A stretch of DNA of 64,000 nucleotides from Streptococcus merionis DSM 19192 (GCF_000380085.1 NZ_KB904540.1:23686-87685), one strand, 5' to 3'. Positions 30,896 to 39,669 are shown, numbered from the stretch's first letter. Program-made: numbers and translations. The notes: generated from the letters alone by a model not told the origin.

Positions 30896-31903
30896 TTGAA
30901 AACGTATTCTATAAAAGATATTGCTAAGATGGCAGGGGTTTCTGTCGCGACCGTTTCAAGAGTGATTAATGACAATGGTCGATTTTCCGAAGAAACCCGC
31001 AAAAAGGTATTAAAAACGATTGAAGAGACTGGTTATCAGGTCGATTCACGTGCTCAAACTCTAAGAACCAATCGGTCTTACACTATCGGAATTATAGTGC
31101 CCGATATTACAAATTATTTTTTCGCGAAATTAATTGAAATCATTGAGGGACTACTCTATGAGCTAAATTATTCAACTATTATTTGTAACACTGCTCGTGA
31201 CTTTCAAAAAGAACAATCTTACTTAAAAACGCTTAGTAGAAAGGGTGTTGATGGTCTAATTATTATTTCAGGTGCTGATAAATTTAATAGTGATATCATT
31301 GAATTAAAGGAAATACCTTATATCTGTATTGATAGAGAACCACAAAATCCGAAAGAAACTGTTTTTATTGGTAGCAATCATTTTCAAGGGGCATACGATG
31401 CTACTTTAAAATTGGTATCAGCTGGTTCTAAACACCCAATATTCTTAACACATACCCATAGCTCTACCTCATCTAGTAGGCGTTTTGAAGGATTTAAAGC
31501 AGCTTTGAGAGACACGGGAATATCCTATCAAAAATACAATCATTATTTTGAATTTAATGATAATCAAAATCATTATGAAAAAAATTTAAAAGACTTTTTA
31601 AGAGCAAATTCTAAAATTGATGCTATTTTTGCGTTAAATGATCATATTGCGGCTCTTACTTATAATGTTATTAAACAATTAAATATTCGGATTCCAGATG
31701 ATATCATGATTATAGGCTTTGATGATATACCAAGTAATATCTTCTTGACTCCTCCACTCGCTTCTGTCGTTCAGGATATTCCCGAAATAGCTAAGATTAG
31801 TGTTGAAAAATTAAAAAGTCTCCTAAACAGCCCTAAGGAATTGGGTAAACATTATAAAATCCAGACGACCCTTGCAATAAGAGAGTCAATAAGAAAAGAT
31901 TAA
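30896..31903 (+). CDS. LacI-family transcription regulator
   Basis: A 335-residue repressor with an N-terminal LacI HTH (SIKDIAKMAGVSVATVSRVI, residues about 5-24), a hinge, and a periplasmic-binding-protein-like sensor domain (GIIVPDITNYFFAKLIE). It begins with TTG at 30896 after GAGGGGG. It is divergent from the rare-sugar operon and shares with it a control region holding three copies of one operator. It probably represses both directions until a sugar phosphate or free sugar binds. The gene is visibly AT-rich compared with the core genes to either side. Confidence 0.92.
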   Translation: MKTYSIKDIAKMAGVSVATVSRVINDNGRFSEETRKKVLKTIEETGYQVDSRAQTLRTNRSYTIGIIVPDITNYFFAKLIEIIEGLLYELNYSTIICNTARDFQKEQSYLKTLSRKGVDGLIIISGADKFNSDIIELKEIPYICIDREPQNPKETVFIGSNHFQGAYDATLKLVSAGSKHPIFLTHTHSSTSSSRRFEGFKAALRDTGISYQKYNHYFEFNDNQNHYEKNLKDFLRANSKIDAIFALNDHIAALTYNVIKQLNIRIPDDIMIIGFDDIPSNIFLTPPLASVVQDIPEIAKISVEKLKSLLNSPKELGKHYKIQTTLAIRESIRKD

Positions 31904-32348
31904 GTTATAGCAAAAACACGTCATACTGAATCTTTTATTCTATTCCTCAAACCCACTTGATAAATCGCTAAGTAGTCTTCAGGCTATTCATCTCGGCAAA
32001 TAAGGTTGAAGTCCCGTGACCCTACCCTACTAAAAACTGCAAGAAAGCAACGTTAGGTAAACGCCGCTTTCATGCAGCTTTGTTGTTTAGAGATTTTGCC
32101 ATCTTATCCGTAAGACTAAAACCTATATAATAGGTAACTAAAAGCCAGTCAGCTACTGTAATTGAAAAGCTTTCGGTTACAAACTCTCTTTAATATTTAC
32201 TTTGCAAGCTGGATTTCTAACTTTTATCCAATCCCTTTTGTAGACGAAAGTGCTCACCTATTCTCTCGGTTGAGAGTTATTGGCCTTGCTAAATGGCAAA
32301 AACAGCCCTAAATCTCTCGAATTGGATCCAAAAGGTTTTCAGGAATAA
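31904..32348. other. Non-coding gap with hairpin repeat B
   Basis: Of these 445 bp, 32027-32095 is hairpin repeat copy B. The sequence after it (AAAGCCAGTCAGCTAC) repeats that after copy A. The remainder (32160-32348) shows short inverted repeats such as CTCTCGGTTGAGAG but no gene. Confidence 0.5.
32027..32095. repeat. Hairpin repeat, copy B
   Basis: CTACTAAAAACTGCAAGAAAGC opens the unit; the arms CTGCAAGAAAGC and GCTTTCATGCAG enclose ACGTT-aggt-AAACG. Same orientation as copies A and C. It sits between the convergent lacI-type gene and the kinase gene and probably terminates both. Confidence 0.8.
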
Positions 32349-32957
32349 TTAGTCAGCTAAGCTTCTAAGAGCCTTCATAAGAGGTGTATAATCAACTTTA
32401 TCATAATCTGTGACGTCCAATGTGTATAGTTTTCCTAGAGAAAAATGATTATACCGCCTGGCTTCGATAATATTATAAAAATCACCTTTACTGATGTGAT
32501 TATCAGCAAGTTCACGATTATCTAAAACATCTCCATAATGGTAGTGTGTCATGATAAAACTCAGGTGCCTATCTTTAGCAAGATCGCGCGCACGACGTCT
32601 GTTCCAAAGCGTTTCAAAATCAGCCGTCAAACGGATCGTAATTATTTCATAATTATGCTGTTCCGCTAATCCCTTTAGTTTTCCTTTTTGTTTAATGGAA
32701 AAGGGATATTCAGTCAAAATGAATTGCTTACCAACTGTCATATAAATATTCAAAGCTTGGTAGTAATAGAACCAGACTTTTTCCTCTAATAAAGCTTTTT
32801 CTTCCAAGCTATTAAAACCCACACTTTCAGCCATGTCTTCCTTAAATTCGTCAGGAGACACGACATACATTTTTGGTAGTACCTCTCTAATGAGATTGAC
32901 TAAATAGGTCTTTCCTGTTGCAGGAGGCCCTGCCAGAAGAATTAGATATTTTTTCAT
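32349..32957 (-). CDS. P-loop ATPase/kinase in a sugar cassette
   Basis: A 202-residue soluble P-loop protein with Walker A GPPATGKT at residues 10-17, resembling small-molecule kinases of the AAA_33/zeta-toxin/gluconokinase group. RRRARDLAKDRH looks like a lid region with Arg residues for phosphate. The stop of the aldolase gene lies 4 bp upstream of its start. Given the PTS and aldolase beside it, I infer that it phosphorylates a sugar phosphate to a bisphosphate before aldol cleavage. A nucleotide- or toxin-type role is the alternative; the exact family is not certain. Confidence 0.65.
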   Translation of the reverse strand: MKKYLILLAGPPATGKTYLVNLIREVLPKMYVVSPDEFKEDMAESVGFNSLEEKALLEEKVWFYYYQALNIYMTVGKQFILTEYPFSIKQKGKLKGLAEQHNYEIITIRLTADFETLWNRRRARDLAKDRHLSFIMTHYHYGDVLDNRELADNHISKGDFYNIIEARRYNHFSLGKLYTLDVTDYDKVDYTPLMKALRSLAD

Positions 32958-32961
32958 AGTT

Positions 32962-33825
32962 TTATTTGTTATTCAAAGACTCTTGTGTATTCATAAAGAG
33001 GCTAATTTTGTTTTTAACAATCTCTTTGACCTTCTGATTAGCTGGGATAACGTTGTATCGTAAGGATTTATTAACAGCTGTTTCAGTAAAAGCATTCTTT
33101 GCTTCTTGTGTCCAGTTGACTAACAATTCCGTACCGACATTAAACTTACGGATACCGTTGTTAATGAGTTCTGGATAATCTTCTTCCTTAACACCTGTAC
33201 CACCGTGGATAACCAACGGGACGTCAACAGCACTATGAATTTCTTTCAATAAAGGTACCTGAACATCTGTTTTCGATTTAAACTGACCGTGATTCGTCCC
33301 GATTCCAACCGCCAAAGCATCTACGCCGGTTTCACGAACAAAGACGATAGCATCTTCTGGGCGCGTGTAGACTTTATCGCCTTCATCTACAGAAATCCCT
33401 TCTTCGGTACCACCGATCGTTCCTAATTCACCTTCAACCGACACCCCACGTGCATGCGCATATTCCACTACTAAGCGTGTTTTTTCAATATTTTCTTTAA
33501 AAGGAAGGTTAGAACCGTCAAACATGATACTGGAGTAGCCTGCTGCAATGGCGTCCTTGATAGCTCCAAAGTCCCTAGCGTGATCCAAGTGAAGTGCTAC
33601 ATCAACCAAACTATTATTGGCCAACTCTTTGACAACAGCCACAACTACAGAGTAGCCGATATACTTAGCGGTATCAATACTGGTCTGAATTATAATGGGA
33701 GCTCCCATCTCCTCAGCTGCTCGAATCATATCTGGCAACATCTCTAAATTGTGCATATTGAAGGCACCAATTGTCATGTTTAATCTTTCTGCAATATCGG
33801 TAACTTCTTTCATGGTTTTATACAT
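32962..33825 (-). CDS. Class II (zinc) fructose/tagatose-bisphosphate aldolase family protein
   Basis: A 287-residue TIM-barrel aldolase. Metal-binding His motifs are visible (VALHLDHARD, VIHGGTGVKEEDY), with GELGTIGGTEEG and VGTELLV as in the FbaA/GatY/KbaY group. These enzymes cleave ketose 1,6-bisphosphates to dihydroxyacetone phosphate and an aldehyde. It lies between the kinase and a small unknown gene in a PTS operon, so its substrate is likely the doubly phosphorylated PTS sugar. This is not the housekeeping Fba context. Confidence 0.88.
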   Translation of the reverse strand: MYKTMKEVTDIAERLNMTIGAFNMHNLEMLPDMIRAAEEMGAPIIIQTSIDTAKYIGYSVVVAVVKELANNSLVDVALHLDHARDFGAIKDAIAAGYSSIMFDGSNLPFKENIEKTRLVVEYAHARGVSVEGELGTIGGTEEGISVDEGDKVYTRPEDAIVFVRETGVDALAVGIGTNHGQFKSKTDVQVPLLKEIHSAVDVPLVIHGGTGVKEEDYPELINNGIRKFNVGTELLVNWTQEAKNAFTETAVNKSLRYNVIPANQKVKEIVKNKISLFMNTQESLNNK

Positions 33826-33837
33826 GGTATTAACTCC

Positions 33838-34233
33838 TTATCTAGACAATGTTAGTTTCTTGGCTATATTACGCATATCATCCATCTTATTCATATAGTG
33901 TTCAATAGCGCTGTTATCTCTATCTTTAGCAGCTTGAGCTCTTTTTTGATTGTAAAGACTCATCAATTTTTTATAACCGTCACCCATACTCAGCTCTTTA
34001 TCTAAACTAGCTTCCAAGGATTTAATAGCTTCATCAATTTCTTCTAGTTCAGCCTGCCAAATACCTACTTTTTCATAGGAGTTAGCAAGGTCATGGTCAG
34101 ACTCAAGAGATGATTGCGCCTCCCTCTCAGCTTCAATCTTAGCGAGTAAATCTTGACGTTCTTCCTCAGTTAACAGAGGCTGAGTTTGCTCAGTCTTATT
34201 TGATTTCTCCTTCTTTTTAAAGAATGAAAACAT
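33838..34233 (-). CDS. Small charged, helical protein of unknown function in the UlaA-type PTS cassette
   Basis: A 131-residue protein, rich in Glu, Lys and Gln, without membrane segments. The start at 34233 (MFSFFKKKEK) follows AAGGAG by 8 bases. Residues about 30-60 and 70-130 look helical, possibly coiled coil (AELEEIDEAIKSLEASL, EHYMNKMDDMRN). I do not recognise a family. It is embedded between the EIIC gene and the aldolase gene with short gaps, so it is part of the operon. An accessory or regulatory role is a guess. Confidence 0.65.
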   Translation of the reverse strand: MFSFFKKKEKSNKTEQTQPLLTEEERQDLLAKIEAEREAQSSLESDHDLANSYEKVGIWQAELEEIDEAIKSLEASLDKELSMGDGYKKLMSLYNQKRAQAAKDRDNSAIEHYMNKMDDMRNIAKKLTLSR

Positions 34234-34257
34234 CTGATTTTCTCCTTTCTGCAAAGA

Positions 34258-35547
34258 TTAGATAGATAATATTTTAAAGATTGGACTTAAAAGCCAAGCA
34301 TAAAGCAATGCTGCTACAACAGTATCAACGTCAGTTGCTGTCGCATTTATGAAACCTAATTGGTTAAAGGCTGCTACGAGAAGAGCTGGTAGTAATGTAA
34401 TGAAGAACCCATGAGCAATGCCTCCAATTATAGCACCTCGGCGACCTCCAACAGCATTACCAAAGATACCCGCTGTACCTCCTGCAAAGAAGTTAGTCAG
34501 CATCCCTGGTAGAATAGTTGCTAGACCAAGCAGTGGAAGCGTCAACATCGCGATAACCGTACCGATAGTTGTAGTAATAAATCCGAGGATAACAGCATTA
34601 GGTGAGTATGGAAAGAATACAGGACAATCCAAAGCTGGAATAGCATCCGGAACCAACTTCATAGCGATACCACGGAAAGCTGGAACAATTTCCGCCAAGA
34701 GCAAACGGACACCCGAAAGCAAGACATAAACACCAACCACAAACTGAATAGACTGCATGAAGGCATACATTACATATTGTTGACTTCCTGTATCAACAGC
34801 ATCAGGTCCAGCAAAAAGAGCTGTGATAATATATAACGGAACCATAACTACCATCACTGATAAATAAGTATCTTGCAAAAAGTCAAAGGCTTTTGGCAGT
34901 TCGATATCTTCAATAGAGCGTTTATTTTCACCCTTTTCTCCAAATATTTTAGCAACACCCGCTTCAAAGAGATAACCAATAGTACAAAAATGACCAAGCG
35001 CAATATCGTTTGAACCTGTTACTTTACGAATAATAGGCTGAGCAATGGCTGGCATGGCAACTGCAAAAGCGCCCCCTACGATACCACCAACAACAATCAA
35101 GACAAACCCTCTAAGGCCAGCAAAATATCCAAAGACAGTTGCCATAGTGGCCATCCAAAGAATCGCTTGACCTGTCAAGAAAATATATTTCCACTGAGTA
35201 AAGCGAGCGAAAATAATATTAAAGATAAAGATAGCTAGGAAGGTTAAGGCAATATCACTTCCCAGACCTAATTCATTCATAGCCTGACCATTAATAGCCT
35301 CAATAGAAGGAACAATCCCTTGCGTATGGAACCCTTTTTGGAAGATTTCACCAAAATATGTTAGACTACCTACGATGATACTAGACCCAGCACTAAGAAC
35401 TTGGAAACCTAGTAAGGTCTTCAGCGTTCCAGAAAGAACCTGACCGAACGATTTTTTCTGCAAGAGCAAACCTAACATAGCGATTAAAGCTATGGTAATA
35501 GCTGCCTGAGTTAAAATGTTATTGATAATAAAATTAACAATGCCCAT
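34258..35547 (-). CDS. PTS EIIC component of the UlaA/SgaT (ascorbate) family
   Basis: A 429-residue transporter with about eleven hydrophobic segments. LGFQVLSAGSSIIVGSLTYFGEIFQKGFHTQGIVPSIEAINGQA and FFAGGTAGIFGNAVGGRRGA are typical of UlaA-like EIIC proteins. UlaA transports L-ascorbate, but this family also serves other sugars. The operon lacks the ascorbate genes ulaD/E/F/G and has a kinase and class II aldolase instead, so a different substrate is likely. It follows the EIIB gene by 15 bp. Confidence 0.9.
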   Translation of the reverse strand: MGIVNFIINNILTQAAITIALIAMLGLLLQKKSFGQVLSGTLKTLLGFQVLSAGSSIIVGSLTYFGEIFQKGFHTQGIVPSIEAINGQAMNELGLGSDIALTFLAIFIFNIIFARFTQWKYIFLTGQAILWMATMATVFGYFAGLRGFVLIVVGGIVGGAFAVAMPAIAQPIIRKVTGSNDIALGHFCTIGYLFEAGVAKIFGEKGENKRSIEDIELPKAFDFLQDTYLSVMVVMVPLYIITALFAGPDAVDTGSQQYVMYAFMQSIQFVVGVYVLLSGVRLLLAEIVPAFRGIAMKLVPDAIPALDCPVFFPYSPNAVILGFITTTIGTVIAMLTLPLLGLATILPGMLTNFFAGGTAGIFGNAVGGRRGAIIGGIAHGFFITLLPALLVAAFNQLGFINATATDVDTVVAALLYAWLLSPIFKILSI

Positions 35548-35562
35548 TTTCTAATCTCCTTT

Positions 35563-35871
35563 TTATATAATATTTTTTTCTTTTAAGACTGGGATTAGTT
35601 TGTCTTCAATCTCTGCTGAAGAGACAATATTTTTCAGATAAATAATAGCTGTTTTGCTTTCATCTATCGAAAAGGTAGCAAATTGTTTTTGGAAGTTTTG
35701 AGCTGTAATAATAATATCTGGCTGGACAGATGCAGCCGTGGAAATATCAACATGGTCTAATTTGGCATCTACTTGATATTTGTTTAGGACATCTTCTGCT
35801 GCCATCTGTGCTGCAAAACTACTTCCAAGCCCAGCACCACAGACAAATAAAATATCTAACCTCTTACCCAT
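35563..35871 (-). CDS. PTS EIIB component of the ascorbate/galactitol type
   Basis: A 102-residue EIIB with the phosphocysteine in DILFVCGAGLGSSFA (Cys11). It is the usual partner of UlaA-type EIIC. Its start overlaps the end of the regulator gene by one base, so regulator, EIIB and EIIC are co-translated in order. No separate EIIA gene is seen in the cassette; the regulator carries an EIIA-like domain. Confidence 0.9.
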   Translation of the reverse strand: MGKRLDILFVCGAGLGSSFAAQMAAEDVLNKYQVDAKLDHVDISTAASVQPDIIITAQNFQKQFATFSIDESKTAIIYLKNIVSSAEIEDKLIPVLKEKNII

Positions 35872-37955
35872 TAGTTTTCCTCCTTTGAATGGAATAAAAT
35901 GTTTTTAACCGTTTCAATATCCCTTGCTTGGGACAATCGCTCAATCTTATCTGTATCTCTCATGAGATTGACAAGACTTTTCATAACATTTAGATGTGAA
36001 AAAGCATCTACTGCCGATAGACAAAAAATAACACAAACCTCTTGATCTTCTTGATCTTCTGATTCAAATAGGACAGGTTCTTCAAAAATAGCCATACTCA
36101 ACCCCAACTGCTTAGCTCCATCATCTGGTCTGGCATGAGCGAGAGCCAATCCTGGAGCAATGACAATATAGGGGCCATACTCTTCAACGCTTTCAATCAT
36201 GGCATCAATATAGGCATCAGTAATAATATCTTGTTCTTTTAAGGGATTGCCGACATATTTGATAGCACCACGCCACTCGGTCTTTTCTTGACAAATCATT
36301 ATCTTATCATCTGTCAAAATATCTTCAATCATAGGTTGAACCTCTCTTTTATTTATCCTTAAATGGTTTTTTTGAAATAATGTTTGAACTTGCTCATAGG
36401 TGATTTTGTTGACTGGCCCCTCTTCTTCCATAATTTTTAAAATATCCATAAATAGCTGCGTAAAATCAGAACTTTTGGCAGTGATAATTTGTTTATCCTT
36501 ATGCAAATTCAAAAATTGTTGGACTCGTACCTTTGTATCCTCTTGAATAATGGAATCTAAAACCAACAAAGGCTTAGCTTGATAGTCAATCTCAATTGTT
36601 GAAAATACAAGATCAACATCTAGTTTTTGAATAATATCAATTTCACGTGAATTTAATATAGCCAAAATTTCTATGTTGAAAAATTCTTTCAAATTTTCTG
36701 CGAGTAGCTTACCAGTAGCAAGTCCTTGATTACAAACAACAACTGCTCGGTAAGTTCCGTAATTAGCTTGGTTTATTTCACTCAAAGCCGTTGAAAAATG
36801 GATCGTTAAAAACGCCACTTCATCATCAATAATCTCAAGCTGAAACAACTGGCTTAATTGCTTCGAAAACTCTTTAACAGCTAGGTAAATAACTCCATAA
36901 CTGTGTTTAATACGATCTGTTAAGGGATTTGTTAACTGTATCCCATTTTTCACTCTAGCTGCCATACCAATCATATGATTGTAAAGGGCTTTCTGAAGCT
37001 GTCTCTCCTTTTGACTGAAAGGGATTTTTGTTTTTTCTTCTACGAAATGAATCAACTGAATGACAAGCATCTGTAGTTGAAGCCAATTGTTAGGATTAGC
37101 AGCTTCCTGCATGTTAAAGGTCTTTAAAATAAAGGCAATATAATTCTTTTCAATCTTAGAAATCGACAACGAAAACTCGCGATTTATCTGTGTTAGATAG
37201 AGTTCTAACCACTCAGATAGCGAAATATCAACTACTTCACCTTGGTCCTCGTTGATATAATGACCAGAGGTCAAGCGTAACATCCAAATAGCTGTAAACA
37301 AATTGAAATAGGTACGGTAGAGACTAGCCTCACGTTTTGAAATCGTAAAATCAAAAATACCATCCAACTTGACCAATATCTTTTCTGGCAGATAACGGTT
37401 TATAATTCGCGACTTTACTCCCTCAAGATGCTCGTGCGATTTTACCAATTCCTGACTGATAATGGTAAAAAGCATAACACGAATAGCTGACTCCTGCCCT
37501 TTAAACAACAGACCATCTTTAGGGTGACTTACTACATCAATCTGATACGGTTTTAAAAGCTGTCTGAACTGGCGCATATCTTCATCCATCGTTGACTTGG
37601 AAATTTGATAAAACCTTTCCTTTTTATAAAGAAAGACCTTCTCCTTTCCAAATGCTAAATCAAGTAGCATATCCAAATGCCGTTCATCCCGATTTAAGAA
37701 ATCAGTAGCGTCATCAATCTCTAGTTCCGTCTTCAACTGACATTCTTGCTCTACTGTTAAATGCAAAGTAATACCTTGCGATCTCACAGAAAAAATTAAG
37801 GGAAAGCCTTTTTCAGCTAAGAACTCATTTATAGCCACAATATCATTTCGAATAGTCCTAGCACTGACGCTAAAGTCTGTCTCGAAGCGTTTTAAAGGAA
37901 TGGGAAATTTAGAAGTCAGTAACTTATTGAGTATTAGAGTTGAACGTTCTTTCAT
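35871..37955 (-). CDS. PRD-domain regulator with EIIB-like and EIIA domains
   Basis: A 694-residue multidomain regulator: N-terminal HTH domains (1-about 165), two PRD modules (about 185-395, PRD2 with IDDEVAFLTIHF), an EIIB-like domain with Cys408 (VVVCNQGLATG) and a C-terminal EIIA of mannitol/ascorbate type (about 545-690) with the active His607 in LALAHARPDD. It heads the cassette. The EIIA domain is complete, so besides sensing it may supply the phosphoryl donor missing from the operon. This is inference; in relatives such domains are mostly regulatory. A cre site and -10 lie before it (37980-38002). Confidence 0.9.
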   Translation of the reverse strand: MKERSTLILNKLLTSKFPIPLKRFETDFSVSARTIRNDIVAINEFLAEKGFPLIFSVRSQGITLHLTVEQECQLKTELEIDDATDFLNRDERHLDMLLDLAFGKEKVFLYKKERFYQISKSTMDEDMRQFRQLLKPYQIDVVSHPKDGLLFKGQESAIRVMLFTIISQELVKSHEHLEGVKSRIINRYLPEKILVKLDGIFDFTISKREASLYRTYFNLFTAIWMLRLTSGHYINEDQGEVVDISLSEWLELYLTQINREFSLSISKIEKNYIAFILKTFNMQEAANPNNWLQLQMLVIQLIHFVEEKTKIPFSQKERQLQKALYNHMIGMAARVKNGIQLTNPLTDRIKHSYGVIYLAVKEFSKQLSQLFQLEIIDDEVAFLTIHFSTALSEINQANYGTYRAVVVCNQGLATGKLLAENLKEFFNIEILAILNSREIDIIQKLDVDLVFSTIEIDYQAKPLLVLDSIIQEDTKVRVQQFLNLHKDKQIITAKSSDFTQLFMDILKIMEEEGPVNKITYEQVQTLFQKNHLRINKREVQPMIEDILTDDKIMICQEKTEWRGAIKYVGNPLKEQDIITDAYIDAMIESVEEYGPYIVIAPGLALAHARPDDGAKQLGLSMAIFEEPVLFESEDQEDQEVCVIFCLSAVDAFSHLNVMKSLVNLMRDTDKIERLSQARDIETVKNILFHSKEEN

Positions 37956-37979
37956 GGAATCTCCTTTCCTTATATGTTT

Positions 37980-38002
37980 AGTATAATATGAAAACGTTTT
38001 TA
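37980..38002 (-). promoter_or_regulatory. Promoter -10 and cre site of the UlaA-type PTS cassette
   Basis: TATACT reads on the minus strand at 37980-37985 with no acceptable -35 at 17 bp. TGAAAACGTTTTTA (37989-38002) is a cre-like site matching the CcpA consensus at 13 of 14 positions and occupying the spacer. This suggests catabolite repression and dependence on an activator, probably the regulator itself. Confidence 0.55.
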
Positions 38003-38206
38003 TAGATAGTAGATATTTTTTCCAAATATGATGGCAAAAAAGTAAGCATGTTAGAAAGACAACTTTAAATTCACCTAAATTATCAAGCTTAAGTAAAACT
38101 GCTTACTATCTCTAAAAAAGACAAAAACACCTCCATTATTGTAGATGCTTGCTCGTATTTTTACAAATCTTTGTTCCTCAAAATCACATAGCTTATCATA
38201 AATACA

Positions 38207-38276
38207 GCTACTAAAAACTGCAAGAAAGCCACGTTAGGTAAACGTCGCTTTCTTGCAGTTTTGTTGTTTAGAGATT
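38207..38276. repeat. Hairpin repeat, copy C
   Basis: CTACTAAAAACTGCAAGAAAGC opens the unit; the arms CTGCAAGAAAGC / GCTTTCTTGCAG are perfect and the loop region is cACGTT-aggta-AACGt. Orientation as copies A and B. It stands between the start of the UlaA-type cassette and the end of the cellobiose-type operon. The rest of the 37956-38322 gap is promoter plus AT-rich sequence. Confidence 0.8.
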
Positions 38277-38322
38277 AATCCTTTTCTTTTGGGATTTTTC
38301 ATGCAAACTATTTCTTAGTTAT

Positions 38323-39225
38323 TTACAAGGATTTTTCCATGAGCATCAACTGATAGATAGCTCCGATTAGGTTAGCTTCGCTACCAAAAGCGCAGACTTG
38401 TATATCAACAGGCGTCACCATGAATTGAAACGGCCCTAAACCGTTTAGAATGGATTGGTATTGTGCCTGAATTTCCTCCAGTACAACCGACTGGGCGCTG
38501 ATGCCACCGCCAATGACCACTCGCTTCATATCTAGCACTGCCTGAACATTATAAATTAAATAGGCGATATTTCGACAGAAATCTTGAAAAATAGGGTAAA
38601 CTCTCTCATCTTTAGCATTGATCGCTTCAAAAACAGCTCTCCCATCCTTACGATTTTCAAGTCCCAATTTCTCGGCGACTCGTCCAATCATTCGCACAGC
38701 TGAGCCATTCATGCCAAGCATGTCCAGAGGTTGGAGAGTCTCGCTCGGTACAGCCATCAAACTCAATTCTCCCGCCTGAAAGTGTTGGCCTAACAGCAAC
38801 TTCCCATCTGAAATAATGCCACCTCCAACACCTGTTCCCAAAATAAGAGCTAGACCATGGTTAACTCCCCTTAGATTTCCTTGCCAAAACTCCGCTAAAG
38901 CAGCAGCTTTTCCATCGTTTACGACCGTTGCAGGAAGACCAAATTTTTCCCAGATATGCTTTGAAAGATTTAACTCGTGTAAATAAGTTAAAGCACCTCC
39001 ATAGTAAATGATACCAGCCTTTGTATCAATCTTGCCCGGACAACTCACCGCCACACCTCTAATTTGCTCAGCAAATGCAGCGATCAGTTGATCAACCACA
39101 ACAAGAAAAGCTTCCAAGTTCTGAGGTGTCTCACAATGGTTCTTTTGTAATAATTTTCCGCTCTTATCAAACAGAGCATACTTGATATGAGTTCCTCCTA
39201 CATCAATGCTTAAGTAATGATTCAT
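38323..39225 (-). CDS. ROK-family sugar kinase (BglK-like)
   Basis: A 300-residue sugar kinase of the ROK family. The N-terminal ATP-binding motif LSIDVGGTHIKYALFD and LALILGTGVGGGIISDG are clear. The Cys-rich zinc motif of classical ROK proteins (CxCGxxGCxE) is absent; the corresponding region reads LQPLDMLGMNGSAVRM. Such enzymes phosphorylate glucose or a beta-glucoside such as cellobiose. It lies downstream of the cellobiose-type PTS genes with a 127-bp gap, so it probably feeds glucose released by the 6-phospho-beta-glucosidase into glycolysis. Confidence 0.85.
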   Translation of the reverse strand: MNHYLSIDVGGTHIKYALFDKSGKLLQKNHCETPQNLEAFLVVVDQLIAAFAEQIRGVAVSCPGKIDTKAGIIYYGGALTYLHELNLSKHIWEKFGLPATVVNDGKAAALAEFWQGNLRGVNHGLALILGTGVGGGIISDGKLLLGQHFQAGELSLMAVPSETLQPLDMLGMNGSAVRMIGRVAEKLGLENRKDGRAVFEAINAKDERVYPIFQDFCRNIAYLIYNVQAVLDMKRVVIGGGISAQSVVLEEIQAQYQSILNGLGPFQFMVTPVDIQVCAFGSEANLIGAIYQLMLMEKSL

Positions 39226-39352
39226 CGTTTTTTCCTCATTTCTTCAACAGCTGATCCATTCGTTCCAAGTCCACCTCGGGATAAAATATTATATCTAACT
39301 TTTTGGGAATACTTCAAGAATGGGGTGAAGTTTTTTTATTTGCTCTTCATAG

Positions 39353-39664
39353 TTATTGTTGCAATTGTTGGTGAATTTCAATGAATTCTTCAGCAATAAT
39401 CTTGAAAGCTTCCGCACTCATTAGTTGGTCTTCAGCATGCATCAAAATGAGACTGAATGGAATATTTTCCTCATTTGCTTCTTTTTGAATTAATTCGGCA
39501 TGAGCATGGTGACCAGTGACATAGTTTTCTTCGCCTTCTTTGATTAAAGAGTGAGCCGTGTCAAAATTGCCATTCTTGGCTTCTTGAATTGCTTCGATAT
39601 AGCATGAGCGAGCAGTCCCTACTGATGAGATAATCTGAAATGCAACTAATTCTAATCCGTCCAT
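39353..39664 (-). CDS. celC: PTS lactose/cellobiose-family EIIA subunit
   Basis: A 103-residue all-helical EIIA. The active His76 lies in LMHAEDQLM, and the N-terminal block VAFQIISSVGTARS is typical. It forms a trimer that passes phosphate from HPr to EIIB (39670-39981). It ends the four-gene transport and hydrolysis unit, 5 bp after EIIB. The substrate is probably cellobiose or a related beta-glucoside. Confidence 0.9.
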   Translation of the reverse strand: MDGLELVAFQIISSVGTARSCYIEAIQEAKNGNFDTAHSLIKEGEENYVTGHHAHAELIQKEANEENIPFSLILMHAEDQLMSAEAFKIIAEEFIEIHQQLQQ

Positions 39665-39669
39665 TAATA

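Noticed and set aside
27098..38276. Repeats A, B and C as ends of one composite transposon
   Set aside because: No transposase or integrase lies between them and no target duplications are visible; they read as terminator-type repeats, so only cassette exchange by recombination is proposed.
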